In this document: positions 45,763-56,928 of the stretch, piece after piece
How positions within the stretch are numbered: the stretch's first letter is position 1
Layout of the letters: each line of letters opens with the position of its first letter
Assembly (NCBI GenBank): GCA_028023455.1
Contig: JAQFVV010006272.1
Coordinates: 5,759,217 to 5,823,216, forward strand
DNA from: Epiperipatus broadwayi
Taxonomy: Eukaryota; Onychophora; Udeonychophora; Euonychophora; Peripatidae
DNA length: 64,000 bases
Direction: 5' to 3'
Made by a program: the position numbers and the translations under genes
Notes under the pieces: model-generated
Seen by the model: the letters and a program-made list of their open reading frames with translations, nothing else
What the model was told of the DNA's origin: nothing
The model's database searches: none

Positions 45763-47628
45763 TTTTTAAAGATTAAAATAAGCATTTTAATATATTACTT
45801 TAGCAAATAAATTATACACATTACATCATTTTTTTTTTTTTTAAGTTTAAAAAAAATCAAATCACACATACGTGCATGCCATTGTTTCAAAAATATTATT
45901 TAATAGAAGCTGCTTTTACTTATTTTATTATTGCAAATATTAATTTTTTGAAGTTTAATGTTTATTCTTTTTTTAAGTTTAATTCAAAAGTTCAAAGATC
46001 TTTTAATAAAGTCTATCTTTAATTTAAAAAGAAATCGGAATGTTTAGATATCAAAGTCAAATAATTACCTAGGTTTTAAAATACGATAGAAACAGCATAA
46101 TGGAATTATTTCTTAATTCATCGACGATTGGTAAAATGATTCTTCCGTAGATCCTGTGACTTGGTATGATTTTCGTGGCTGGTTTGGTGTTCCCACACTC
46201 CGCTGTCCATTTAGTCTATTTCAATATGATTACTTTCCTAACTAATCGCAGATCTTAGATGTGTAGAGCGGCTTTTGGTTAACTGCAAATATGTTAGTTT
46301 TAACAATGCAACATTTTTTGGAAATATTACTTCAAAAAATATTTTATTAAAATGAGAAAGTCAGACCAAGAATGATAAAATGATGAGCTATTTATACTGC
46401 TTTAAACAATGGAAAACTTTATTAGCAGCAGCGTTCCTCTCGTGAAATAAAATCAGCTTCTGCGTCTACTTTTTATTACAATTACATACACACACACATA
46501 TATTTATTTTATTATAAGATAAAACGAATTTTTTTTTATTATTTATTAAAAATTCATTTAAAGAATATTAAATCATTTATTAATTACAAGCCTTTTTTCT
46601 TCTTTTAAACAAAAAAAAAAATATTATTTTAAACAGCATTTACAGTTACAAATTCCCCCCTGCTTTTTAGTTTTACATTTTATTCTCTTAATTTTTAAAT
46701 CTTTATATTTTTAAAACATGGGACTCATAAAATCAATTAAATATCAATATACTTCAGTACAATATATATATATATAAGGAATAGGAAGATCTGGAAAAAG
46801 AGGACAAATTTAGTTTGTACTGGGATGCTTGTGAATATTGCCTACATAAAAATTGCAATATCATATTATCTATCTTTAATAGAAGTTACTGGCTTTACAA
46901 GAGCCATATAATCTTTTAAAATTCATTGTCAATAATCAACTTAAAGTTAGGAATTTTAGAAAAAATGTATATTATTAGAAGAATCACGAGTCTCCTGAAG
47001 TGCAATAATAATAAAATGTTGTGTTAAACAGATATTTTGTAAAGAATATCCATTTCTGAATTTGATATACTCTCAATGTTAAGTTAAAATAATTTTATTG
47101 TATTTCTAGGTGAAGAAAATATCTCTTTGTAGATCACATCCCCAACATATATAAAAAAATAATTATTTCATGATGCATTTTGCGAAGTCTGAATTAGCAT
47201 GTAAAACAAAATGCTTCATATGGAAACCAGACTTTATCTTGATAAATTCCTGATTAAAGAATGCAAATTATAAATGGTATAATCATTAGATAAAAAAGAA
47301 ACATAACTACAATATCTTGGGTTCCTCAAACCTATATTTCTTCTAACAATTAGGGAAAAAAATCATAATACATAATGTTTTAAAAATAGGAAGAATATAT
47401 GTACTTTTAAAGGACTAATATGGTGATATTTTTCAATAATTTAACTTTAAAAACAACCTTCCATTTTTGTATAAATTTAATTTATATATATATCTAATTA
47501 TTTTCATGGCTGTGGAAAAAAGTTTGCTGTTAATAGAAAAGTCTCTCCACTCCAATGTTCTTGTCATTGCACAACTGTTATTACTATATCATTATTCATG
47601 ACATTGATGGGCTGCTCATTAATATGTA
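45763..47628. other. Non-coding DNA, slightly less AT-rich near 46.1-46.5 kb
   Basis: No gene recognised. The segment 46120-46480 has more mixed composition and a (CA)n run, and could hold an unrecognised exon or element scrap. Confidence 0.5.
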
Positions 47629-47739
47629 TCAGCCAACATGGTGAGTAATAGGCTTTGTGCCTCTGAGTTTAAGATCAAGAATATCATGGTCTTCATTCCC
47701 AATTGTTTGATAGTTCTTACATGAAATATCAGTTGTTTT
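47629..47739 (-). CDS. Candidate 3'-terminal coding exon
   Basis: On the minus strand TTCATTCTGTCTTCCAG|AAAAC is a good acceptor with a pyrimidine tract. The frame that opens there reads KTTDISCKNYQTIGNEDHDI then LDLKLRGTKPITHHVG and stops at TGA (47631-47629). The residue mix is protein-like for this AT-rich DNA. I do not recognise the peptide and found no partner exon. It lies just upstream of, and antisense to, the old RTE copy, so it could also be element sequence. Confidence 0.3.
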   Translation of the reverse strand, partial: KTTDISCKNYQTIGNEDHDILDLKLRGTKPITHHVG

Positions 47740-47879
47740 CTGGAAGACAGAATGAACACGTGTGTGAATGATTTTATATATATAATCATAACAGACAAAA
47801 AAAATTATACCACTTATTCTCGGGAAGTTGTAAAAGTCACCAGTCAAGGTAGCTGTTGGAGTTGAAGGCAGTGGATGCT

Positions 47880-50710
47880 AAAAATTTCTGATTGCTGCCA
47901 ATTGATGACAACCTTTTATTTAGGTACTTACAACTGCAGATCAATTTCAATAAAGAAAAAGTACAAATTGGAAGAACAGTGTACAGTTAATTAAATGGGA
48001 TAATGCTGGACTATATGAAGTTAGATGAAAAGATAAGGAGACGATTTAAAAAGTGATCATATACTTTATTATAAAGGTATAAATATTGAAAGAGCAAGTG
48101 AAGTGGGATACATTACAAATAAAAAATAGAAGAACAATATTGTGGAGGTTAATGGTATATCAGATAAAATGGCAAAATTAGTTATTTAATTTAATGAAAG
48201 ATATCAAATGTAGATAATTCAGGTTTATTTCCTAACAAATTACAATTATGACGAATTAAAATAACTTTTATAAGGATGTATAAAATGTTTTTGACATGAT
48301 AGACCAAACATTTTAAAATTGCCATAGGACTAGAATGGATAAATGATTATAAAAAAATTTTTAAAATTGTTATGAAAAATTTTAATGATAGAATATGCTA
48401 ACAATTGAAAAATGTAAGTGCTGTGGGTGAATTTGGTTATAGTAACATAAATGAGAGGATAGAGATTCGTGGAATTCGCAGTAAAGGAAAAATTTTGTAT
48501 TATAAATTCTTTCTTTGAGAAAAATACTAAATGGAAATGGAAGCATCCAAATGAAATATGACAGAATTGGATTATATTTTGACTATCAAAAAATATGGCT
48601 TTTAAGACTGTAATGTATTTAATAAATTTACATAGGAACTGATCATCAATCAGTGAGATGTAGAATGTGTTTTAATGCAAAATTAGAGAGATACAAATTA
48701 TTGAGAAAAATAGTTTTCATACTTGATATTCCTAACTTACAGGAACATTCTAATAAGTTTATATTAGAATTTGCAAATCATTTAAAAATTCAACAAAAAT
48801 AGCTGGTACAAAAAAAAACAGCAATTTACCAACAAATTTTCTACTGACAACAAGACAATATATGAAAAAACAAAAAGGAATATGAAAATATATAAAACTG
48901 ATCCATTAAGAATTGGATATCTACTTTTGTAAAATGGTATAAAAAAAGAGTTAATATCAATAACAGAAAATACAAGTGTGAACTAGCAAGAAAGTTATAG
49001 AAAAGAATAAAAATCTCAAAAGTATAAAACAATGATATTGGAATTGATAGGAAACTTATTTCTGCAAGAACTGAACTATTACTAAAAAAGAGATATCATA
49101 AAATGAGTGGAAGAGTTCTATGAACAATTATGTAACAATAAAGAATAATAAAACAAGATATTCCTTTCAATTGCTATTTTTTCTGAATTGCCCAGCATTT
49201 TAAAGAAAAAAGTGAGATGTACAAAGAAGTAAAAAAGCTACAGGTAATGAGTGAATAAATAAAAAAATTATTAGCCAAATTATATACTAAATGTGTAAAT
49301 GACAAAATTGTACCTAATGATTGAAAGAATGCAGAAATAATTTTGATATATGAAAATGGTAATAAAGATATTAGAAATTATAGAAATATCAGTCTTTTAT
49401 CAATTCTATATAAATTTTTTACCAATTACCTACAAGTGGTCTATAGTAAATCATGTATTTTAACCAACCAAAAGAATAAGCAGGATTTAAAAGTGATTTT
49501 AGCACAGTGGAGATTAGAAATTACAGAAATATCAGTCTTTTATCAATTCTATACAATACCAGTTATCTACAACTTGTCTACAGCAAATTATTACAACCAA
49601 CAAGTGGGCTTTAAAAATGGTTTTAGCACAGTGGATCTCATCCAAGTATTAAGAGAAGTTATAGAAAGAACCAATGAGTATGAGTAGTGATTATGCTTTG
49701 AATTTGTAGATTATGAAAAGACATTTAATTTTATAAACATTTCTATCTTGATTAAAGCATTGAATCATTAAGATATTCTAAAAATATTTATCACAATGCA
49801 ACAACAGTGATTAAATTACATAGTTAAACTCAGAAGATTAACATTGAGAAGGATGTACATAAAGCTGGCAACATATCTCCACAACTTTTACAGCAGTTAT
49901 TTTGTGGATTAAAATGGAAATCTAAGGGATTAAAATTAAATGGAGATTATTTAAGTTATCTAGATTTTTCAAATGACAATTGGTTTAAAAAACAATATTT
50001 CAAAACTTCAAGAAATGTTGCAAAAATTATCAGATGAAAATAGGACTAAAGATAAATGCTAAAAGGACTAAAATAATACTGAATGGATTTTCTTAGAAGA
50101 GGAAAATAAAGATTGACAATCATGAATTATAAGAAGTTAACAACTACAAATGTCTTGGTCAGATTGTTAATACTGATAGAAATATAAAGGATAAAATTAA
50201 TAATAGAATTAAACTTGGATGGAGTGCTTTTGGTAGAAATAACAATATGAAAAGTGTTTGAAAAATATTTTTAACAAATATATTTTATCAATTATTATTT
50301 ATGGATCTGAGATGTGGACACTTAAGAAAAGAGCAGCACAGACTTCAGAATACTCAATAAAGTATGGAGAAATGTATGTTAGAGGTAATAAAAAGGAATT
50401 GAAAATGAAATACATAGGTGAGAGAGCAAAGAAATACTACTGTTATAATTGAAAAAATTAAGAAATTGAAATGTAACTACGTTGGATATATTCCTGGAAA
50501 AAAATGATAAAAAATACAGCTGAAATCTTAAACCGGATCTCAAAAGACTATAAAAGACCTGGAAAAAGACCATGTGTGAGATGGATGGATGAAATAAGGA
50601 AAATTGCTAGTGTGATGTGGAGAAGATAGGCTATAAATAAAAAAACTGGATTATACTTGGACCTTCATTCTGCTGTCAATGGATAAGGTTTGAAAATGAA
50701 GATGATGATA
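47880..50710 (+). mobile_element. RTE/BovB-type LINE, older copy
   Basis: Same family as the nested copy at 15802-18438 but more decayed and extending further 5'. Similarity to the copy at 60.2 kb starts around 47880. The endonuclease part (48083-48720) matches GVGFIINKKW...GDFNARIG...GSDHRLV with many indels. The RT part keeps NYRNISLLSILYKFF, GFKNGFSTVDLIQVLREVIE, FVDYEKTFNFINIS and LSYLDFSNDN (the catalytic FADD lost). The C-terminal part keeps YGSEMWTLKKRA and KRPGKRPCVRWMDEI. The 3' end is a GAAGATGATGAT tail, as expected for RTE. No clean target duplication was found. Confidence 0.88.
49369..49640 (+). repeat. ~140-bp duplication inside the RTE reverse transcriptase
   Basis: The block from ATTAGAAATTA(T/C)AGAAATATCAGTC to TTTTAGCACAGTGGA is present twice in tandem (about 49369-49510 and 49511-49640). 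The nested copy at 17160-17305 has it once. The two units have since diverged and only the second keeps a good GFKNGFSTVD frame. Confidence 0.85.
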
Positions 50711-51479
50711 CACATATATACCCTTTAATAATACCATTATTTTGTCAATTTCTTAATATGTTAAATATTTCTCATCATTTTTTACTTTCATTATTAAATA
50801 TTTAAAGTAATTAATTAATTAATAACTAGTATGAAAAATGAGTCATTTCTGTCAGAATCTCATTAATTAAAGAATCTTAATTAATTAAATTTTGAAATAT
50901 GACAAACTGCTTAAAATATATGCTTTCATTCCAAATATGCATAATACGTATACACATTTATCAATTATTTTACTATAAATAAAGATTGTTAATAAATCTG
51001 CTTAGCATAATTTCACATTTATGCGTGTTATTATACTAAGCAAGTTTATTGATTAATAAAAATGGTAAATAAATGCAGTCATTTTTCAATATTTTCCACT
51101 CATTTCACTTAATTTGGTAGTGTATGTATTATATTATATAATTCCATATCATTTATAAATGGAAACGAGTACAGTTCTAATTTCATAAAAAAAAAGAAGA
51201 CATATCAACCCTGGGATGGTGCTTTTTAACTTCTATAGCAAACTTTATCTTCTGAACAACCTAATAACATGACTAATCCATTGTATTTTATATATTAGTC
51301 ATGTCCCTCCAAAAAAAAAATAATTAAAAGTGCACCTCTTTAAAGACAATTTGAGCTAGTTTTTATTATGTGACTAGAGTCCAATCACATTCAAGTTCAT
51401 AATAAATTTCCTTTTTCACAAGTCTATTACACTTCATTCATGTCACTTGTCCAAATCAATGAAAATCCTAACTCGGATA
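50711..51479. other. AT-rich non-coding DNA
   Basis: No gene or element domain recognised. Confidence 0.6.
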
Positions 51480-52470
51480 GTACCTTCAGTATTTAAGATG
51501 TTTAGCAAGCTGAAGATTTTTGTTTTATCAGCAGCCTAATGCTCCACTGTCAGTCTTCATGTAATTTTGCTATAACATTTTCAAAATACTTAGTATTTCC
51601 CCGAGCTATATATTTGTTTGGTAAGAAACTTATGATTCATTTTCCATACAATAAATGTGGCATAATAATGATTACAGTATGTAGCAGCAGTACCTTAAAA
51701 TGTTTTACATTTCAATATTCAAGTCTTCTTTTCTATTTTAAAAAGTTATCAAAATACTCAAATTGATTCACCTACTCAAACTGATAACCATTCATATTCA
51801 AACTAAAAGTTTTTGAACATTTTTTTCCATCAAGGGATGATAAAGCAACTGAATTTTATTTTGAACATTAATTAGTAAATCAAAGTTTTTTAGATTCTAT
51901 CATGCAATATGACTACGAAGTTCTAGTTTTTTCTTATTTCCAATTAAAAATATAATCAAACTGTAGCATATCTTGCTGTTTAATTTGTGAAGCTATCTAT
52001 AAACTATTTTATATATTAAGGGGGGGGGGAACAAAGTTGATGTTACTATAAAACTGTGATTAACAATTTTCATTTCAAAGCATTTGATATTCCATTATGC
52101 ATTTCAATAAATATTTTTAATTTACTGAATCAAATGCTTTAAGTAAATTGATAAAAGCAATATATAATCATATATTTGCACGCAAGGCTCCCCCCCTCCC
52201 CATTTTCTTGGTGTCAAAAATAATATTTTGAAGCCTCTTTGATTTTCTAAAATGTATTCAAAGGATGTGTGATTTTAGAAAATCATGAAGGGCAATATTT
52301 TAAAACTTATCCAAGTATCCCATCAGGATTAGCAATCATTTGTGTTTTTAAGATTGCAAAGAATTGTTTCAATTAAATATGAATTGGCTTGAATTCTTGT
52401 ATCATTATTCAAAAGATAAAATAATTCCTCTATCTGCTCATTATAATATAAAATAGTGTGCAATTGATTA
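51480..52470 (-). pseudogene. Very old LINE reverse transcriptase scrap
   Basis: On the minus strand near 52155 AFINLLKAFDSVN matches the RT metal-binding block (FIDLxKAFDSV) closely, and about 85 bp upstream NQRGFK fits the QxGFxxxxS block in the right order. No other motif is readable; a G10 run (52020) and pyrimidine-rich strings interrupt it. Only the KAFDSV block is convincing. Stretches up to ~52.9 kb on the same strand may belong to the same relic. Confidence 0.45.
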
Positions 52471-53314
52471 TTTTGATAGGATTATATCATTTTCAGGTTC
52501 ATATATTATTTTCATTTCATTAAAAAAAAAAAGGTTTAAAATCATCATAAAAAACATAAGTATATCCCTTTTACAATTTTCATTCATGAATCATTTATAA
52601 TTTCTCTAGTCATCACAGAACTTCTGCATTAATTCCTTACATTCTGTTAATGGAAGATTTACAAATACTCAATTAAACATTTAATGTCATGTTTCTTTTT
52701 AACTACTCCACAGAACCAACGATGATTTTTTTAAAACACTGAATTCAAAAACACAATTATTTCCACAATGCATAACTTAATTTTAAACTCCAACAAGCTG
52801 ACAAGCTTGAAAGTCTAAAGTGGCAATTTTAGGGTTTAACAGCGTTTGAAATTTAGCAGGAATAGCATTTCTTCTTAAAAACTGAATAATTAATTCCTTA
52901 CCATTATTTGGGATAAAATATGCATTTTAATGCAAGTAACATTTTAACTTTGTAGCACACTAATCCATAATCTATCCAAATTAATAAATGAATAATTAAA
53001 ACAAGTATTGAAATTTAACTAATGATATTTTATTATGAATTTTCTTTTTAAAAGATTTATAGTAAAATAGAAAACAACTTCTGGACTTATTTGTTTGGAA
53101 AATCTTTAAATCAATAAAAATCAAGACGTATGCAAGGCTTAGAAATATATACAGCATTTATTATATTAATATCAATTTGGTATAATTAATATTATTGTTA
53201 TATATATTATAACAATGTTAAAAAATGTCTTAATAAAAAACCAATTTATGAATCCAAAAAATATCTTGCAAATAGCAGCAATTAATGCATAATCATTAAT
53301 AGTTGTAATAAGCC
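52471..53314. other. AT-rich non-coding DNA
   Basis: It may contain more of the LINE relic on the minus strand. Nothing firm. Confidence 0.5.
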
Positions 53315-53470
53315 AATAAACATGACCACCTCTTCTTATGCTTGTGTATAACTGTTGTTAAAACAGGCAAAATTCACTATATATATTGCCACACACAGCA
53401 AGCTAGAGTAATCAATGGATGCCAGAAGGCTTGTGCATAAAATCCCCATCTAGTGTCTACTCATCCAATA

Positions 53471-53520
53471 CCCCCCAACTAGTTTCCTGGCTTATGGCCT
53501 TCGTCAGTGAGAAGCCTTGG
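53471..53520 (-). ncRNA. Hammerhead motif, unit A (cleavage base lost)
   Basis: The minus strand has CTTCTCA, CTGACGA, a stem II GGC-CATAA-GCC flanked by A residues, an extra G before GAAA, palindrome CTAG, then T directly followed by TGGGGGG. Stem I pairs CTTCTCA with TGGGGGG and, after an internal loop, CCAA with TTGG. The C expected at the cleavage site is missing, so this copy should not self-cleave. Confidence 0.7.
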
Positions 53521-53910
53521 ATCTAAGAGCACTACACCTAGATCTTAGGATCTAATGCAACCCTCCAGCAACCACCTTTTATCTCCATTTAACTACAAAA
53601 CTATGAGTCTTAAACTTAAAACACCTTAATGTTTTCAATCCAAGCCCATTAGCTTATATAGTCATATAGTTCTGAACCCATACATTTTGGTGTCGTTGGT
53701 TCTTTAATAACCATAGCCACCACTATCCTATTAGGCAGGATTAGTTTTAAGCCAATAAACATCACCTGACCACCTCCTTTTATGCTTGTGTATAACTGTT
53801 GTTAAAACAGGCAAGATTCACTATATATATATATTGCCACACAGCAAGCTAGAGTAATCAACGGATGCCAGAAGGCTTGTACATAAAATCCCCATCTAGT
53901 ACCTACGCAT

Positions 53911-53960
53911 CCAATATCCCCAGACTAGTTTCTGGCTTATGACCTTTGTCAGAGAGGAGT
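53911..53960 (-). ncRNA. Hammerhead motif, unit B (cleavage site kept)
   Basis: The minus strand has CTCCTCT, CTGACAA (consensus CTGANGA, here G changed to A), stem II GGT-CATAA-GCC, GAAA, palindrome CTAG, then T and C (53923), the predicted cleavage site. TGGGGATATTGG follows and pairs as stem I with CCAAGACTCCTCT, with one mismatch next to the core. Stem III and the cleavage site resemble the complete ribozyme at 4031. The core G-to-A change and the mismatch next to the core probably weaken or abolish activity. Confidence 0.75.
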
Positions 53961-54530
53961 CTTGGATCTGAGAGCACTGCACCTAGATCTTAGGATCTAA
54001 TGCAACCCTCCAGTAACTACCTTTTATCTCCATTTAACTACAAAACTATGAGTCTTAAACTGAAAACACCTTAATGTTTTCAATTCAAGCCCATTAGCTT
54101 ATATAGACATATGGTTCTGAATCCAATTCAGAACCCATACATTGTGGTGTCTTTGGTTCTTTAATAACCATAGCCGCCACTATCCATTGATTACTCTAGC
54201 TTGATGGGTGTGGCATTATATACAGTGAGTTTTGCCTGTTTTAACAAGTTACACACAAGCATAAGAGGAGGTGGTCGTGTGATGTTTATTGGCTTAAAAC
54301 CAATCCTGCCTAATAGTGGTGGCTATGGTTATTAAAGAACCAAAGACACCAAAATGTATGGGTTCTGAACTGAGTTCAGACCCATATGACTATATAAGCT
54401 AATGGGCTTGGATTGAAATCATTTAAGGTGTTTTCAGTTTAAGACACATATTGTAGGAGATAAAAGGTGGTTGCTGGAGGGTTGCATTAGATCCTAAGAT
54501 CTAGGTGCAGTGCTCTTAGATCCAAGGCTT

Positions 54531-54580
54531 CTCACTGACGAAGGCCATAAGCCAGGAAACTAGTTGGGGGGTATTGGATG
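54531..54580 (+). ncRNA. Hammerhead motif, unit C (cleavage base lost)
   Basis: Plus-strand copy nearly identical to unit A: CTCA, CTGACGA, GGC-CATAA-GCC, AGGAAAC, TAG, TTGGGGGG and TATTGG. Sharing the same missing C and extra G as unit A shows that A and C descend from one already damaged unit, while B is an independent lineage. Confidence 0.7.
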
Positions 54581-54690
54581 AGTAGAAACTAGATGGGGAT
54601 TTTATGCGCAAGCCTTCTGGCATCCATTGATTACTCTAGCTTCCTGTGTGTGGCAATATATATAGTGAGTTTTGCCTGCTTTAACAGTAG

Positions 54691-55328
54691 TAATACAAAC
54701 ATTAAAATAGTATTTTGGGTTCAGGATTTATTATAAAACATTTAAAAATAAATAATAATAAAAATTCATTATAAAGCAAGAATTCTTACATTTCAAGGTA
54801 CAGCAGATATATATAATTAAAATAATCTTTAAATAAAAAATACACTAAAGAAAACAGGAAATGATAATTGGAAAAGAAAATTCGTATGAAATATTATTGT
54901 AAGGAGGTAAAAAAATTACTTATAGATTTTCTAAGGAAAAATAATCAATAGTGGATAATCCCACTTCACACCACATAAACATCATAACTTTTTTTTTTCA
55001 GAATTTATCATTAATATGTATATAAATATGAAAATATAACATATATTGGGTTTTCAGCATCACTTTTTCAGTTAGTTATTATAAAAACAACACACTTAAA
55101 AGTAATTTTTAAATCTTTTACATTTAATTTCCTTATTTAATATATATAAAAATTAAATCCTTATACTTTTTATCTCAAATTAAAAAAAAATAAAATAAAA
55201 ATTTAAGTGCTTTCTAGTAGCACTTTTGTTTTCTTGACTTTTTTTTTAAACATTGAATTATAAATAAAATAAAAAAGGTCTCATATTAACTGAGAAATAA
55301 GTAATTCTGCTTTATTAATTTTGAAAAA
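54691..55328. other. AT-rich non-coding DNA
   Basis: No gene or element recognised. Confidence 0.6.
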
Positions 55329-55456
55329 AAAAAAGGGCAATCAAGCGTTGTTAGCCGAGAGGTCATCGCACTCGCCTTGCAAGCAAGTAGTTGGTTGCAG
55401 ACAGGCATGGGTTCGCGTCCCGCCCGATGCTATGACATATGGGGGAAAAAAGGGCA
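55329..55456 (+). mobile_element. tRNA-like short retroposon (mini-SINE), well preserved
   Basis: The 106-bp insert 55340-55445 is flanked by AAAAAAGGGCA (55329-55339 and 55446-55456). Internal polymerase III boxes are clear: A box TAGCCGAGAGGT (55352-55363) matches TRGCNNAGNNGG at 11 of 12 positions, and B box GGTTCGCGTCC (55410-55420) matches GGTTCGANTCC at 10 of 11. AGCGTTG (55344-55350) can pair over 7 bp with CGATGCT (55425-55431), with two G-U pairs, like an acceptor stem. A loop CTTGCAA with TGC in the anticodon place sits between CTCGC and GCAAG. The extra-long variable region argues against a working tRNA-Ala. The copy at 22444 belongs to the same family. Confidence 0.85.
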
Positions 55457-56928
55457 TTGAAATTCAAATGGACATTTAAAAATTTCTCAATCTATATGAT
55501 TACTTTACTAACACTGTTTTCTACAGGCTAATATGAATACAAATATTTTCAATGATTATGATCACTAGATTCCAGAAAAAGGACACAAGTGAATTTGTGA
55601 ATAATAGAGACCAAATTCCCACAGGAAGTATTATTATAAGCTTTACAATAGCATAATTAAACTGCACATTTATTTTTGGGTAGTACCATATATATATAGT
55701 TTTACATATACTTAACAGCCACTCCATTATATAAAATTGAAATGTAAACGTATGGGCAAAAAATAAATGATTTTAAGATGCATTTTTGGCTAAACTAATA
55801 CTCTTCAATTGACCCAGGTGGGTGTGTGGAAGGGGGATAGAAGTTTTAAGTATATCTAAGTGTTAAATAGGTGTGAAATGAAGGTAATAATAAATAAAAA
55901 TAGTATATGTGCAAACTTAAACGTATGTGCGTATATGCGAAAGTCATACACATTAATTACAAAATACTATAGTATTAATTAAAAGAAGTAAATCCTATAC
56001 CAAAGATTAGTTATACAGATAATCTATGTTAGGTAAAGAAAGCCACTGCAACCATGGAATGTTAGCTGCTGATCAGTTTAGATGAGAGTGAAAACTGACG
56101 GCTAAAAATATACAAATGAAATGTAAATGGCTTTATCTGATCACCACATGAGCTGATGGCCAATAAAAAGAGACAATGGACTACAGTGTGCAGTTTAGAA
56201 GAACTGGAGAAAAAGATCCTTTGAGGTGCTGTCAGACGGGTGCCGCAGATACCCCTCTTTCACGTATAGCCTAGCGAAGAAGTTTATTTCTGAATATTCA
56301 AAAGTAAACTCAGAAACTCATTACAGGTCGTATAGATCTTCAATATTATTTTGTAAGCCTTTGGGTCAATACAATTGTTATATAGAGTATTTATATAAAG
56401 TGTGTAACTTAGAACGTATAAGAAAAATACTATTCGTTTATAACCCTCAAGTCTGACCCTCTGCTAATTAATCTTCATTACTTCTAAATACTAGCTATGT
56501 CTGTTGCATGTTATTCAGAGAATTCCTTTAATTATTTGTTTATGCAATCTAGAGAACAACAATTTGCCTCTGGACACAGCACTAAGATATTACACATGAA
56601 AAAAAGATGGATACAGTTGAATTAATGATATATCATGTTGTGTTTAATAAAAACAAATATACCAATGTTTAAGTTTAAAGTATATATCTGAGTTAAAAAT
56701 GATATAATATCTAGCTTAATAAATGATTAGTGATAATCATTAGCATAATTAATTAAAGTGGAAGAAATTTGGCATTTGTAGATTAAATTGTACTAAACTT
56801 TGCTTAAAATGTTTTATTTACAAAAAATATATATAATTAAACTTTAACCCTTCATTTTTCAAGGACAGCAAAAATAAAAAATATATATGGGAAAATAACA
56901 ACACTGAAAAGCTATTAAAAATTATAAA
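55457..56928. other. Non-coding DNA with a GC-richer patch at 56.04-56.46 kb
   Basis: Around 56040-56460 the sequence is more mixed (for example GGTGCTGTCAGACGGGTGCC) but every frame is interrupted and nothing matches a known domain. An LTR scrap or old exon is possible. The rest is AT-rich and featureless. Confidence 0.45.

Larger units (their letters stand above)
53315..54690. mobile_element. Retrozyme-like array: ~436-bp hammerhead units in tandem and inverted
   Basis: Unit A (about 53315-53750) and unit B (53751-54185) are tandem copies in minus orientation. They share GCCAATAAACAT, AGGATCTAATGCAACCCTCC, CTATGAGTCTTAAACT and other landmarks. Unit C (54186-54690) is a partial end plus a nearly full copy in the opposite orientation. 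Each unit carries a hammerhead motif, so corresponding motifs in A and B are about 436 bp apart. Tandem units of a few hundred bp, each with a type I hammerhead with short stem III and no protein, match metazoan retrozymes, whose transcripts are cut to unit length and circularised and which are thought to use PLE enzymes. An alternative is a cluster of PLE terminal repeats; no RT is seen nearby. Confidence 0.8.

Noticed and set aside
53315-54690. CRISPR-like repeat array
   Set aside because: Units are ~436 bp, partly inverted and carry ribozyme motifs; the genome is eukaryotic.
55340-55445. Functional nuclear tRNA-Ala gene
   Set aside because: A broken anticodon-stem pair, over-long body, flanking target duplication and a second copy elsewhere fit a retroposon better.
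56041-56460. GC-richer patch as a host exon or LTR
   Set aside because: All frames are interrupted and no splice pair, PBS or repeat ends could be defined.
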